Of a stretch of 64,000 nt of DNA, positions 8,935 through 20,600 are shown one piece after another. The stretch lies in contig JAGCNL010000055.1 in the NCBI GenBank assembly GCA_017645945.1, positions 1 to 64,000 of the forward strand, written 5' to 3'. The position numbers and the translations under genes were made by a program. How positions within the stretch are numbered: position 1 is the first letter of the stretch; each line of letters opens with the position of its first letter. This DNA comes from Salinivirgaceae bacterium (GTDB lineage: Bacteria > Bacteroidota > Bacteroidia > Bacteroidales > SZUA-534). The notes under the pieces were generated by a model. That model saw only the letters and a list, made by a program, of their open reading frames with translations, was not told the DNA's origin and searched no databases.

Positions 8935-10509
8935 CTAAATATCAAACTCCTGAATTGCGCAAGTGTGCGTTTTGGTTGCCTCGTCGTAGTTTATGCCCAC
9001 AAAAAGCAGACTGCCCTGATAGTGCCGGAGTGAATCGAAATAGCGGCGTTCACGAATCTGGTTCAACGCACTGTCGGCCGAACCGTTGCGCTTCAACTCT
9101 ATTATCATTGCCGGACGGCCGGGGAAAACCGGGATGTAAACCACATCGGCAAAGCCCTTGCCTGTGGTCATCTCCTTGACAATGGTGTAATAATCAACAG
9201 CCTTGATGAATGCAAGATAGATGGCCGACATCAGCGCGTCCTCGTTGTTGTAGCTGCGATTGGAGGTGACGTGGATATGCGAGCGGTCCAAAGCCTTGGC
9301 CACGGCATCGCCATTCTTCATAAAGGTCTGATTCAAAAGCTCTTCCGAGTCTTTTATAATCTGGTCGGTGGCTGAATATTCCTCCAAACTCTCGATGGCA
9401 TTGTACCACTCACGACGAACCTCAAGGTTTGGAATCCGGCACGTTTCATCAGGCTCATTATAAGCCAAATAGCCCAAGTGAATCAGATAGGTGAAAACAT
9501 CGTCCTTGGTGATGAAATCGGTCATGGTGTTCATGTAGCGCGTAACATTCACCTTGATATTCTCGCCAGCCAGCATGCGGATTATATCCTCCTTGATGCC
9601 TTTGTAGCCGTGCTTTATGCGGTCGGTGATGACGGTGTAGGTTGAGGTGCGGCCCCAGAAATTGCCGAACTTTTTGGTCAGCATACATCTGACCACCGAC
9701 TCGGGGTTGTATATCTCGTAGCCATTCTGGCTGTAACCGTCGTAATGTTGTTTGCACTCGGCAAAATCAACTCCGTAGTGCCGGCACAGCGGAATCACCT
9801 CCTCCTGCGTGAAGCCTATATATTCCGACAACTCAAGTGCGTCGAGAATGGTGTATTCCTGAAAATTGTTGAGTTTCGACTGCACACGGTCGCGCACAAC
9901 GGGCAGAATGCCGGTGATGTAGGCCAGAGCAATGGCTGGTTTCAAAGTGTTGCTCTTGAACAATCCGTTCAAAAACATCAGGTAATCGGCAAAAACGTGC
10001 GTTCCTATGGCATCGCGCACCAGACAGTCGTACTCGTCGAGGATTACGACGAAACGCTCCCCATTCACCGAGTAAACTTTCAGTATGCAGTCGGCAATGG
10101 ACTCCGCATAAGCAAAATTGATGGCAGGAAATTGAGCAACAAACTCATCTTTGACAAAATCAGTCAGTTTGTTGAGAAAATTGTCTTTATCGCGTGCGTT
10201 CTGATACTCGCTTGCCACATCTATCTTGATTAAATTCAATTTATTGAGATATTCGTCATAGTTGGCGGCGGTGGCGACTTTCATTTTGTCGAAAATGGGG
10301 CGCGAATTGCAGCCTTTGGAGTAGTAGGCGCACATCATGTCGCTGGCGAAAGTCTTGCCAAAACGGCGCGGACGCGACACGCAAATATAATTGTTGCCTG
10401 TATCGATGAACTCATTAAGTGTCGACAGCATCATTGTCTTGTCGATGTAAATCTTGCCGGCCAAAATCATTTTAAAGCCAACATTGTCCGGATTCAGATA
10501 GATGCCCAT
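8935..10509 (-). CDS. AAA-ATPase-like / PD-(D/E)XK nuclease protein (DUF1703 type)
   Basis: A 524-residue protein of the large family (Pfam AAA-ATPase_like plus PDDEXK_9) that is multi-copy in many gut Bacteroidetes and Clostridia. The Walker A-type loop is RPRRFGKT at residues 46-53, preceded by 'YIDKT' near residue 21. An acidic Walker B-like segment 'FVVILDEYDCL' follows near residue 158. The C-terminal part has 'GFADVVYIP' and 'AMIIELKRNGSAD', giving the Asp...Glu-x-Lys of a PD-(D/E)XK nuclease. The cellular role of the family is not established; links to mobile elements or defence have been suggested. It has its own -7 element and is separated from upstream genes by a terminator. Confidence 0.88.
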   Translation of the reverse strand: MGIYLNPDNVGFKMILAGKIYIDKTMMLSTLNEFIDTGNNYICVSRPRRFGKTFASDMMCAYYSKGCNSRPIFDKMKVATAANYDEYLNKLNLIKIDVASEYQNARDKDNFLNKLTDFVKDEFVAQFPAINFAYAESIADCILKVYSVNGERFVVILDEYDCLVRDAIGTHVFADYLMFLNGLFKSNTLKPAIALAYITGILPVVRDRVQSKLNNFQEYTILDALELSEYIGFTQEEVIPLCRHYGVDFAECKQHYDGYSQNGYEIYNPESVVRCMLTKKFGNFWGRTSTYTVITDRIKHGYKGIKEDIIRMLAGENIKVNVTRYMNTMTDFITKDDVFTYLIHLGYLAYNEPDETCRIPNLEVRREWYNAIESLEEYSATDQIIKDSEELLNQTFMKNGDAVAKALDRSHIHVTSNRSYNNEDALMSAIYLAFIKAVDYYTIVKEMTTGKGFADVVYIPVFPGRPAMIIELKRNGSADSALNQIRERRYFDSLRHYQGSLLFVGINYDEATKTHTCAIQEFDI

Positions 10510-10527
10510 AGCTTATTTGTTTATTCA

Positions 10528-10535
10528 CAAAGATA
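10528..10535 (-). promoter_or_regulatory. Bacteroidetes -7 element (TATCTTTG)
   Basis: Reads TATCTTTG on the minus strand, the most common version of the Bacteroidetes -7 box, 19 bases before the ATG of the ATPase/nuclease gene. A -33 element at standard spacing is not seen. Confidence 0.5.
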
Positions 10536-10550
10536 ATGTTTTGGCACAAA

Positions 10551-10586
10551 AAAAACTGCGGCTCGGGAAACCCGTCCGCAGTTTTT
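10551..10586 (-). terminator. Intrinsic terminator of the coiled-coil lipoprotein/barrel operon
   Basis: AAAAACTGCGG and CCGCAGTTTTT form an 11-bp stem, with GGG/CCC able to pair inside it. On the minus strand it is followed by a T8 run, and it sits about 20 bases after the stop of the beta-barrel gene. Confidence 0.85.
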
Positions 10587-10607
10587 AATTATGTCTCTAA
10601 TAGACTG

Positions 10608-11420
10608 TTAGAATCTCACACCTAATTTCAATGTCGGAGTGGAGAAGAATTTCACGTTGTGATGGGCAACCGCATAGTGGTACTGTCCATCAGGGTCGAT
10701 CTCGATTACCGAATATTGGTAAGAGAACGGCAGGAACTCAACTCCGAAGACAAACCCGCAGTTGGCAACGCACTCGGCGCCAGCCACTATGGCTGTCTGG
10801 AACGCGGCAATCTTTCCCTCTTTGGTGCTCTTATTGTACAGCATATAGTCTGTTACCGACTCGCCGTCAGCACCTTTGGTATAGGGATCCATTGTCTCGT
10901 AACGGCTCTTCTTGTAGCCCAAACGCACACCGCCATAGCCGTTGGCGCGTTTGTTCTCCACATGGAAGTTGCCGCCGACATTTAAATACCAATTGCTCTT
11001 ATAGACTCCCGTAACTGCCTTCAAGTCTGGCTGCCTGTAGAGGTCAATATCATTGCCAGCGTCAGGATATAAATCCGCAGTGTTACCCGGAACATAATCC
11101 TTCTTAGGCGTAATCGACAGATCGGCAGCGTACATGAAGTTCACATCAACGGGGCCGAGGTAGTAGGCCAGCTGAACACCCGCCATGTTGGTGACGGTGT
11201 TAGCTCCGCTGGTGCTACTATTGCTCACCTTCAGGTAAGTTTCAGGTGCATTGGCCAAACCAGTCTCATCAACGCTGTACGATGGCAGCGGTACGTTGTA
11301 ACTAGTGTTGAACAACGGGTTGTTGCCCAATATGGCCGTTACCTGGAAATTGCCTCCCTCCTGCGCCATTGCTGTGCCGAAGATTGCTGTAAGAGCTAAT
11401 ATTCCAAATAATTTCCTCAT
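10608..11420 (-). CDS. Outer-membrane beta-barrel protein
   Basis: A 270-residue exported protein. It has a signal peptide (MRKLFGILALTAIFGTAMAQ), alternating amphipathic strands ('GVQLAYYLGPVDVNFMYAADLSI', split around residues 80-103, and 'WYLNVGGNFHVENK', 'GYGGVRLGYKKSRYE'), and a C-terminal strand 'PTLKLGVRF' ending in Phe, the usual outer-membrane barrel signature. Size suggests 8-10 strands. The ligand or role is unknown. It lies 25 bases after the coiled-coil lipoprotein gene and just before a strong terminator, so the two are almost certainly one operon. A porin-like anchor for the lipoprotein is one possibility; that is inference. Confidence 0.8.
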   Translation of the reverse strand: MRKLFGILALTAIFGTAMAQEGGNFQVTAILGNNPLFNTSYNVPLPSYSVDETGLANAPETYLKVSNSSTSGANTVTNMAGVQLAYYLGPVDVNFMYAADLSITPKKDYVPGNTADLYPDAGNDIDLYRQPDLKAVTGVYKSNWYLNVGGNFHVENKRANGYGGVRLGYKKSRYETMDPYTKGADGESVTDYMLYNKSTKEGKIAAFQTAIVAGAECVANCGFVFGVEFLPFSYQYSVIEIDPDGQYHYAVAHHNVKFFSTPTLKLGVRF

Positions 11421-11445
11421 AGTTTTCTTTCGAAACTGGGATTAA

Positions 11446-14379
11446 TTATTCTGCTTCAACTGCAGCAAGAACCTCATCGTAGTAAGTCTGAGCAACTTCG
11501 TATTCTTTAACGGCGTGCTCATAATCAAGTTCAGCTTCCTTAACAAGAGTGTCTTTTGCAGTTACAGTGGCAAGATAGTTGTTCTGACTTGCATCGTACT
11601 CGCCAGCTTTGAAATCCTCAAGGTCTTTCTTAGCATTCTCAAGTTCGATTTTTGCATCTTCAACACCCTCTTTAGCCTGATCAATTGCAAACTGAAGGTT
11701 GATAACTGCATATTTGATAATGACTTCAGCTTCGATGTCGTCGCCAGTCATAGCGGCTCCATTATTGTCAGAAACTTCTTTCAAAACCAAATTCTTGTAG
11801 GCACCCTGAGCAATTTTCTTGTATTTCTTCTCAGTTGATACAATGCCTTTAGCAAGATCCAACTCGTCAATAGCTTTCTGGTCAGCAGTTACAGCTGCCT
11901 CGAAGCTTGTAAGCTTGGTGTTGTAAGCCTCTTGCTGAGCAATTGTGAGTTCTTTGATTTGATCGTCGTTTGCGTCTTTAACCTCTTCAATAGCATCGTA
12001 GAGTTCTTTCCATTTAGCGCTGTTGGCGATTTTCTCCTCGTTATCCTCGATTTTCTCCTCTTCGTCAGCAACATCTTTGTCTCTTTGAACTTGTGCCTCA
12101 GCTAACTGCTCCTCGAATTGAGCAATACCCGGATTGTCATAATCACCATCGTCATCGGCATCAGTGTCATCGCTTTTTGCTTTTGCGATTTCATCTTCCA
12201 AACTAGCTATTGCACGCAACCATAAGTTGTACTCACCAGTTGTTCCGAGAGAACCCAGTTCAGCATCGGTCATCTGAGCAATTTGAGGTTTGGTATAAGA
12301 TACATACTGATCATTTGCTGCACTTGCGGCACCAATGAAATCAGAAGCTGCATCAAAGTATATCTTGTATGCACCACCGTCTTTCTGTTTTCTGTCATTT
12401 CCACCAAGAAGAACATCTACCTTGCCATTAACTTCGTCGGCATCAGGATCCTCCATGTTAGTAGCTAAAACATAACCATCGAAATATGAAACCGCGATGT
12501 TTTCTGGATCTGTCAAATCATTTGTCCAGTTATTGAACAAGAAGAAGTTTTTAGCTATAGTCTCGTCATCTTTCTCATATTTCACTGTTCCATCAAAAGC
12601 AGTACGCAGATCCCAATAATCCTTGCTCTTTGCCTTGTCTTGAATAGCCTTTCTCAATGTAGTCAAAGATGCGTTGTAGAAATCCTGATCACCTGGATCT
12701 TTTTGAGTCTCAGCGTAATAAGCCTTGTTGAAAGCAACAATAGCAGCAGCAACTGCAGGAGCAGCAGTCAATTCATAATAAGTTGACTTACCTGAACCAC
12801 CGTTAGCAACGATTGACCATTTGTAAGCAATAGCTTTTGCTTTGTAGTCAGCAGCAGCAGCCAAGAAAGCGGCTTCTTCTGTTTGGAACTTGGTTTCGAT
12901 CTCGTTCTGATTCTTATACTCTGCCAATTCCTGAGTTTTGGTATTGATTTCAGATTTCTTGGCATCAATCTTCGAAATGAGTTCTGCAGAGTCAGCATCG
13001 AATTGTTTTTTGATACCATCGATTGCAGCCTCAGAAGCCTTAATATCGGCATTCAAATTCTTGATACCAGTTTCGTCCTGATAGAAAGTGTTGCTTGAAG
13101 CGTCATCATCACCAATGTATTCGAGGATGGCTGCCAATTGAGCATTCAAATCAGAGTTCTTGATAGGTTTCTTGTTGGCAATTACACCTTGCTCAAAAGT
13201 GAACTTGTTAGCACCTGCAGGAAGTGTGAAGTTCTCGTCATCGGCAATAGCGTCGTCAAGAATAAATGTGTAGTAACCGTTCTTGTCGTTGTACTCGGTC
13301 AAAGGTTTCTCAATTTCATCCTTTGCGTTAACATACTTCAGAGAGTCAGCGCTGTATTTAGCTTTTGCCTCGGCAATCTGAACATCGTACTCATACTCTT
13401 GGTTCTCAAGACCGTCAAGAGCCTTCTGATACTCGTTGTACTTCTTGGTCCAAGTTTCTTTGTTAGCCTTGCTGTTCTCGTTAAAGTCAGCAAGCTCTTT
13501 CTCGGCCAAAGTAACTGCCTTCTCAGCCCAATCCAATGCGTATTGTTTGTCGTTTACAGCGTCTTTAAGAGTCTTGAGGTTGGTTGCAGAGTCTTTCTCA
13601 TAACCGTTGATGGCGATGAGCAGGTTCTGCTGAGCTTCAAACAATGCCTGTTGCTTATTGAGCATAGCGGTTTGTTTGGTCTTCAGATTGCTATAAGCAT
13701 CCCAAACTTCGTTCTGAGCTGTAGCCCAAACATCTTTCTTGGCAGCTGCAATAATCATCAAGTTATCAAGATTTGCTTTGTAGGTATCTGCCTCAAGTTG
13801 AGCGGCAAGATTCTCTGCATAAAGCTTGTTGCGGTTGAGAGCGTCTTGTGCGTCAGCTGCAAGATTCTTAATGCGAGCTTCTTCTGATTTAATATTTGCA
13901 TTAATCTCAGCAAGGCGGTTTGCTGCTTCAGCGTTGAACTGATCAAGTTCTTCCTGAGCTGTCTTTGCAATAATCTGCTTAGCAATCAAGTCAGCCTTGA
14001 ATTGCTCAAGAGCTTTCTCGTTATCTTCTGAAGCACGTACCAAATCGTATTTTGCCTGTGCGAGCTCAACATCCATGATAGCCTTGTCTACTGCCAACTG
14101 GTAGGTCTTTTTCTCGATTTCGAGTTTGTCGAGAGCCTCTTGCTTGATGTTAACAAGCTCTGCTGCCTTGTTCGACAAGTCTTTCGCAACAGCGGTGTAA
14201 ACTTGGAGCAGAGAGTCGCCATAGATTTCGGCTCTGATCTTTTCAGCCTCTGCATCCCATTTGTTAGCTCTGGCGTAGCGGAGATACTCCAGACCTTTCG
14301 GTTCGTCGTTGTCAACGCAGCTTGCAAAGCTCATCGCAAGCAGTGCTGCGGTTGACAGATAAAGAAAATGTTTCTTCAT
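11446..14379 (-). CDS. Large coiled-coil lipoprotein of unknown function
   Basis: A 977-residue lipoprotein: MKKHFLYLSTAALLAMSFASC gives a signal peptide with lipid-anchored Cys21, followed by VDNDE. I prefer the ATG at 14379 to the one two codons upstream. Residues about 30-360 are rich in Ala, Glu, Lys, Gln and Leu in heptad-like order ('EKALEQFKADLIAKQIIAK', 'QEELDQFNAEAANRLAEIN'), predicting a long coiled coil. A more globular region with aromatic and Gly residues follows (about 360-430 and 520-700), with another helical stretch between (about 430-510). The C-terminal 260 residues are again coiled coil ('AIDQAKEGVEDAKIELENA'). This is a stalk-globule-stalk design. I do not recognise the family. 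It is first in an operon with the outer-membrane barrel gene. Confidence 0.75.
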   Translation of the reverse strand: MKKHFLYLSTAALLAMSFASCVDNDEPKGLEYLRYARANKWDAEAEKIRAEIYGDSLLQVYTAVAKDLSNKAAELVNIKQEALDKLEIEKKTYQLAVDKAIMDVELAQAKYDLVRASEDNEKALEQFKADLIAKQIIAKTAQEELDQFNAEAANRLAEINANIKSEEARIKNLAADAQDALNRNKLYAENLAAQLEADTYKANLDNLMIIAAAKKDVWATAQNEVWDAYSNLKTKQTAMLNKQQALFEAQQNLLIAINGYEKDSATNLKTLKDAVNDKQYALDWAEKAVTLAEKELADFNENSKANKETWTKKYNEYQKALDGLENQEYEYDVQIAEAKAKYSADSLKYVNAKDEIEKPLTEYNDKNGYYTFILDDAIADDENFTLPAGANKFTFEQGVIANKKPIKNSDLNAQLAAILEYIGDDDASSNTFYQDETGIKNLNADIKASEAAIDGIKKQFDADSAELISKIDAKKSEINTKTQELAEYKNQNEIETKFQTEEAAFLAAAADYKAKAIAYKWSIVANGGSGKSTYYELTAAPAVAAAIVAFNKAYYAETQKDPGDQDFYNASLTTLRKAIQDKAKSKDYWDLRTAFDGTVKYEKDDETIAKNFFLFNNWTNDLTDPENIAVSYFDGYVLATNMEDPDADEVNGKVDVLLGGNDRKQKDGGAYKIYFDAASDFIGAASAANDQYVSYTKPQIAQMTDAELGSLGTTGEYNLWLRAIASLEDEIAKAKSDDTDADDDGDYDNPGIAQFEEQLAEAQVQRDKDVADEEEKIEDNEEKIANSAKWKELYDAIEEVKDANDDQIKELTIAQQEAYNTKLTSFEAAVTADQKAIDELDLAKGIVSTEKKYKKIAQGAYKNLVLKEVSDNNGAAMTGDDIEAEVIIKYAVINLQFAIDQAKEGVEDAKIELENAKKDLEDFKAGEYDASQNNYLATVTAKDTLVKEAELDYEHAVKEYEVAQTYYDEVLAAVEAE

Positions 14380-14440
14380 TGTCATAAATTTTTAAGTTAA
14401 TTAATAAAAAAATTCATTCGTTTTGATATTCAAAAACGCG

Positions 14441-14448
14441 CAAATATA
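14441..14448 (-). promoter_or_regulatory. Bacteroidetes -7 element (TATATTTG, followed by CG)
   Basis: On the minus strand TATATTTGCG matches TAnnTTTG, about 60 bases before the ATG of the coiled-coil lipoprotein, giving a normal leader of roughly 50 bases. An upstream ATTG lies 25 bases away, slightly beyond the usual spacing. Confidence 0.6.
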
Positions 14449-14612
14449 AGTAAAAATTCAATCCGATGTAAGGCAATTGACAAAAAGCGGTTTTTTGGTG
14501 ATTTTTACCTACGGACGGTTGTTATCTGAGGATGAAAATTGAAAATGTTTTTTTACCGCTAACCAAACTTATCCTAATCTAACCTGAAAACAGAGCCTGC
14601 ATTGGTCTGGCT

Positions 14613-14658
14613 TGAAACAAAAAAAGCGCAGGGCTGCTTTCGCATGGTCCTGCGCTTT
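14613..14658 (-). terminator. Intrinsic terminator of the giant surface-protein gene
   Basis: AAAGCGCAGG (minus strand) pairs perfectly with CCTGCGCTTT over 10 bp, followed by a T-run (TTTTTTTGTTTC). It starts about 20 bases after the stop of the 2519-residue gene. Confidence 0.9.
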
Positions 14659-14679
14659 AAATGACACTAACTGTAATTT

Positions 14680-17600
14680 CTAATCACCTTGACCTGACAA
14701 ATACACATATCCTGGATTATAATCAGTAGTATCTAAAGAGTATTCGCTGCCGTTAAGTTCAAATCTTACAACATTTCTAATCAATAATTCATCGTTTCCA
14801 TCGATTCCACAAACCACTTGGTAACCTTCGAAATCATCATTTGAGAGACTAAGATAAGCTGCCAACTCGCCATCTTCAAATCCTTCGAAATCACTAATAA
14901 TGACGATCGAGGCCATGTTGCTTGACAAATATACATCATCAAAAACAACCTTTGCTGTACCGCCCATTTCGAAGACACCGGCATTGTAAACTCCTGACCC
15001 GTGAGTTTCTTCGGGCGAAAGATTATTACCCTCAATTGTGCCGCCTGTCATTGTGAATGTTGACATATAATCTTCTCCGTCTGCTCCCACATAGACACCC
15101 GCACCGTCACCCATGTCAGAATAATTGGAAGAAATTGTTCCTTTAGTCATTTTAACGATTCCTGCACCATATTCAGAATACGCCTGAATATAGATACCGC
15201 CGCCATCTCCACCTGCTGAGTTGTTGTAGATCTTTCCTCCGTTCATTTCGAAAGTCGGGTCTTCACTTGAACACCAACTAACATAAACACCACCGCCTTC
15301 GTAATAAGCATAATTTTGTTCTATGTTTACATCATCGCCCATTATAACAGAGCCTTGCATTGCCGGACTCAAAAAAAATCCACCACCATTTTTGGCTGAG
15401 TTTTTTTTAATATTGACTGGATTCGTTTCTGTTCCAGCAAGTATTACTTCCTGAGAATTCTCAAAAACATAAATTCCACCGCCATCTTCGGAAGCCACAT
15501 TGTCAGTTATGCTACCGCCAGCGATTTCAGCAGTGCCGTTATATATATATATGCCGCCACCATATTTAGCATCATTATTTTTAATCTCTCCTCCTGTCAT
15601 TTTGAAAGCGCCACCAGAATATACTCCGCCGCCGCCTTCGGTACCCGTTGACTTATTAGTGGTGATAATCGTACCTTCAGCAATAGTCAAATCTGTTGCG
15701 CCATAACTATTTCTGCTGTAGATACCCCCTCCGCTTTCAGAAAAACCGCCACTAATTGTCAAATTCTTTATTTTCACCGGAACTGATGCCGAATTTGTAA
15801 ATGCAGAACCGACAGACGTTACAGGATCATCTTCACCGTTCCAACCACCAGCTATTTCAATCATGTTGTCAACGCCGCTATCAGGGTCACCACAGATGAT
15901 TACAGATTTGGCGTAATGGCAATCTTCAAAATTGTCCATATATGTCGGCGGATTTGAAGTGATAAGTTTTTCTGAAAGCACTTGCGGACTTGTGAGCTTA
16001 CCGCTGATATAAACAACATATATCGTTTCTGCATCGTCCATTAAGCTTTCAGCATCAGCCAAACTGCCCACTGGATTGTCTTTGCTGCCATCGCCAGTGC
16101 CATTAGGAGAAACATAAATAGTCTGCGACTTACCAAACTCGCAGAAATACTCATAGCCGCAACTGCATGTTGTCATCTCGTTGGCGTCCATAGTGGCGAC
16201 TTGAATGGCTTCACCACCTTCAGTGTAATCGTATCTATACCAAGTGCCATCATTTCCATTTATTGTCAGGTTTCGAAGCCCCGCATTGCAGAACGCGCCT
16301 TGGCCAATAAACCTCAGGTTGCTGCTGGTGCTGGCGGCTTTTGAGCCATCGCCGCCAATGGTGAGACTGGCAATGCTCTCGCCACGGAAGGCATAGCGGG
16401 CAATGGCGACAACCTCGCTACGCAAAGCTTTGGAACCGTCGCCAAGCTCGTTTGGAATGGTCAGATTAAGAGCGTCCGCACGGTCTCCGCGATATCCTAT
16501 CACAATGGCCTCGCCGTTGGCGGCGGTGAAGTTGTTTGCTGATGTCAGATTTCGAAGAACATCCTCATCAATGTTGGAATCTTCTTCGCGGGCATCAAAC
16601 TTGTAGATGAAATAGATGAGGCCGTTGTCGTCGCAAATGATATTTGGCTCATCATCATCCTGATTGTTCTGGTAAACAACCGAGACAATATATGTATCCC
16701 CATAACCCGTTTGATAATTCTCATGCCATGTTTCCCAGCTTTGGAAGCGAGCTTCATCATTTACACCATTAGTCAGGCAGAAGACTGCAACGTGGTTATC
16801 GATGAACGAGAACACTTCTTTTCCCATTTTGGTGACCGATGACGGAATTACAACCGAGACCAAATTATCGCAATTGTCGAAAGCGTTATCGCCAATGGTT
16901 GTCAGGGTGTTAGGAAGTACTATGGTGGTGAAGCCGCACTGGTTGAATGCTTTAAATTTCAATTCTTGCAAGCCATTCTCTCCCGAACCTTCAGCAATTG
17001 TTACTGAGCTGAGATTGACGCAGCGTGCAAATGCCTCGTTTCCAATTGTTTTAACATTCGATGGTATGTTCACTGATGTCAACTGCCTGCAGTTGATGAA
17101 TGCATACTGGCCAACAGAATCGATGTCTGATGGTATTTCCACAGATGGAAAGGATTTTTCTTCATCTCCGAAATAGAGCGCAACTTCACAAGGGTTCTGG
17201 TTATATGGAGGATCATAAGGGAACATCGGGTTGGAAAATTCGCTCATAAATTTCATTGTGCACAAAGCCTTGATGCTGGCGAACCTTGCATTTTCCATGT
17301 AGCCGCAATCATAGAACGCATCCTTTCCAATTTCAGTGACTGATGCGGGAATGGAGACTGATTTCAAACCACTGCACCCACAAAAAGCATACTCGCCAAT
17401 GGTTGTTACTGTATATGGTTTCCCCTTAATATTAACTGTTTGTGGAATATCGAACGATGTTCGTTCAACGTTGAAATAGTCAACGCCCACATGAGTTAAT
17501 GCGCAGGTTGCCGCGTCTTCATCGAGTACGGTGTATTTCACCTTGGTGTCGAGCACGTCATCGAACATGGCTGACAGCGCCCACACGTTGTCATCGTCTA

Positions 17601-20600
17601 ATAAATCGGCAGTTATTGTTTTAGTAAACTCTGTTTTGAAACCTTCAATTTCTTGTGCATCTTGGTTCACCACATACCCGCCGACACAATATATGTCTAA
17701 GTCCTCCCAGTAAGAGTCGTCGCCGCGTTGGGTTTCAAAAAAAAAATCAGATTCCTCGCAGTCTAACCACCACCCTGCAAAGTGGTCCCCAGAAGCATAG
17801 AACGTAACTTCGTCATTAAAGTTGCAAGTGAAGGTGTAAACATCGTTATCATCCTCATCTGTTGTGGGTTCGGGAGTTACTGTTTCACCGTTTACTGTGA
17901 ATTGCACCTCGCCGTTGGTCTTAACCTGGATTTTGGCGCCAGTGGGTTGGTGTGGTTGTTCTTCGGCAAAAATTGCAATAAGAACACTTTCCCCTTTGGG
18001 AACTTCGAAATCAAACTCCGTTTCGAAAACAATATTCTCAATATCATTATTTTTAATTTCATACCCACCGATGCTATAGCGCTCATAAATGTCTTCAACT
18101 ACTTGAGCTGTAGCTTCTTTTATGAGCTGCTCCTGCGTATTCTCATCCAACAAATAAAAATCTTCACCATAATTGCTAACTAAGTCCTCCATAACTGCAT
18201 CATCAAGGCTACTCATTTCTTCATCAACACCTTGCTTCCACAAACCTTTAAACACCAGTCCTTCTTGAGTTGGCGCTTTAAATCTAACTGTAGCACCAGC
18301 ATCGCAAGTGTAGGTATACAGATATGCGCCTTCAATATCATCAATTTCAATTTCAGGCGTCAACCCAGTATCACCAATATACAAACCCAAACCCACACTT
18401 CCTTCTGTCATGATTCTGATTGTGGCTTTGCCGTCCACAGGTTCAGATTGCCCAATTTCATATTTGGCATAGAAATAATATTCATAATTATCGGCAGTGA
18501 ATGTATAAGTAACATTGCCTTGTGAAAGCAAGTCATTGTAATCATTATACCAACCTTCAAACGGTTCACTGCCTGTTGCATGCAAAATAACTTGGGCGTA
18601 GAAATCGCAATAATAGGTGTAACTATAGTATGTTACTCCACCATTCGTATATTCGTCGCGTTGTTCTATATCCTCATCCGCGCCAGAAACTGAGAAAGGA
18701 AGTTGGTCTGCATTCAAATTAGTGACTATTTGAATCATTGCTTGCTCATCATCATCATCGTCACCGTCTCCTACAAACTTGGCATAAAGTTGAACATCGC
18801 CTCTAACTGTAACCGTGGAATCGGCCTTGGTGCTAAGAAGATTACCGCTGGCATCATACCAACCAGCAAATACATATTTTTCATTTTCATATTCATCCAC
18901 GTACGGCACTGCCTTGATGGGAACTTCCGTGCCTTGTGGGTAAAAACCATAACCATAAACAGTACCTGCTGTACCCCAACCGCCCGGGTGCTGAGGATCG
19001 TCAGGTTGGATGGCTATCAGCGACAGCAGAACATCGTCCATCTTGCCGAACATCATCTTATCAACATTCACACTTTGAGTAGCCCTAATAAAATTAAGCC
19101 TCAGTTTGTACTCACCTGCAGGCAGAACATCACTTGTCTCTCCCGACATTATGTGGTAATTATGCCAACTTGGAGTGTATGGAACATCCTGCGTCTCTGT
19201 AATATTCTCGTTGTCGCGAGTGATGTTAATTCTTGCACTTCCGTACTGACCTTGATTAGAATATCTTATGGCCCAGCGCATCTTTTGTGCTTTCTCCACC
19301 TGAACGGTGTAGTCAGTCCACTCACCTGTGTAGGCATAATTAAGTGCGTATTGGGCGGTTTCGTCATCGGTGGTCATTATTTTTTCCATGCCGAATGTTG
19401 CATTATCTTTACGATAATTACAACCACGGTAATCGCTATTTTCAGTTTCGTTGTATGCTCCCACGCCCTCGTCGAAATCCTCTGCCTCAATCACACCTGG
19501 CAAAATGATTGCTTTACCATTATAAGGCTTTGTGTCAGCTATTATCTCAAAGTGAGCTATCAGCTCCATACTGTGCTCCGGCTTGATGTTTAATACAGAG
19601 TCAGTGATTCTCTCTTCATCGTCCCAACCCTTGCTCCAGTACGCAAACTTGTACCCTGTTTTCGGTATGGCAACAAAAATGAGTGAATCGCCATAGGGAA
19701 GGCCTGCTATTGGTAATAAACCCTCAGCTCTGGCGGGGAGTGTCATGTATTGAACTTGCCCTGAAATAGAGCCGCCTGCTCCTTCACTAATACCTGAACC
19801 GCTATTACCCGTATTTGGAATTATCTGCCTAACTTCAATCATATTACCGCTTTCGACATCATCGACTAAGTACATTACTCTAATAGTATCGAAAATGGCT
19901 GTCAGTTTAACAGAATCCCAGCCAACAGCAATGTTGAGCGGATTGGAAGAACGTGTATCATTGTACCATTCGCCTTCCATATTATTTACATCGTGTTGTG
20001 GCTCTCCAATTCCCCAGAACACTAATTCAAAGCCTGGTTTGGGTTTTGCGACGGCCGAGACTATACTTTTGTAGGCTGGCGTACCATCGAGTTCGACTGT
20101 TCCCATTTCATCATTGCTCGAGAGCAGTTCAATAAGGCTTATGGCACCTTTTGAGTTTACAATAACATCAACATCCAAATATTCGCCTTTTGAGTTTTCG
20201 GCCATCAAACCGAAGTTGATATTCAGAGAATTGATTTGGCGGCATGGCCAGATAATCAATTCTGCATCGTCAGGCGAGTCGGGGTTGGTCAGAATCGCCA
20301 CCACGGCTGCCGAATTGTTGTCTTGTGTCACGTTGCGATCCATGCTGAACATGATAACGGCATTTCCATCTTTGTCGAAGGTCTGGTTTTCGGTAAAGAC
20401 TCCGTTGCCGCGGATTTTCAGGAGTTTGTAGCCGCTAACATCGCCCAAAATCTTGGCATAGTCTTTACATTTAATGCGCGTAATCTGGCTATTCACAACA
20501 ATAGGTTCGGGCAACTCCATATTACCGGTTGCTGTAATAGCCTCGGCTTTCATTGCTTTAGCCAAATCACCTTTTACCACAACCTTAGATTCGGATGCAA

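Noticed and set aside
8935..10509. The AAA-ATPase/nuclease gene as part of a mobile element or defence island.
   Set aside because: No integrase, transposase, direct repeats or known defence partner lies beside it; it stands next to folP in ordinary sequence.
18703..19593. A 296-codon plus-strand frame inside the giant surface-protein gene.
   Set aside because: It is antisense to continuous domain structure (including the CBM6-like domain) and shows no domain of its own.
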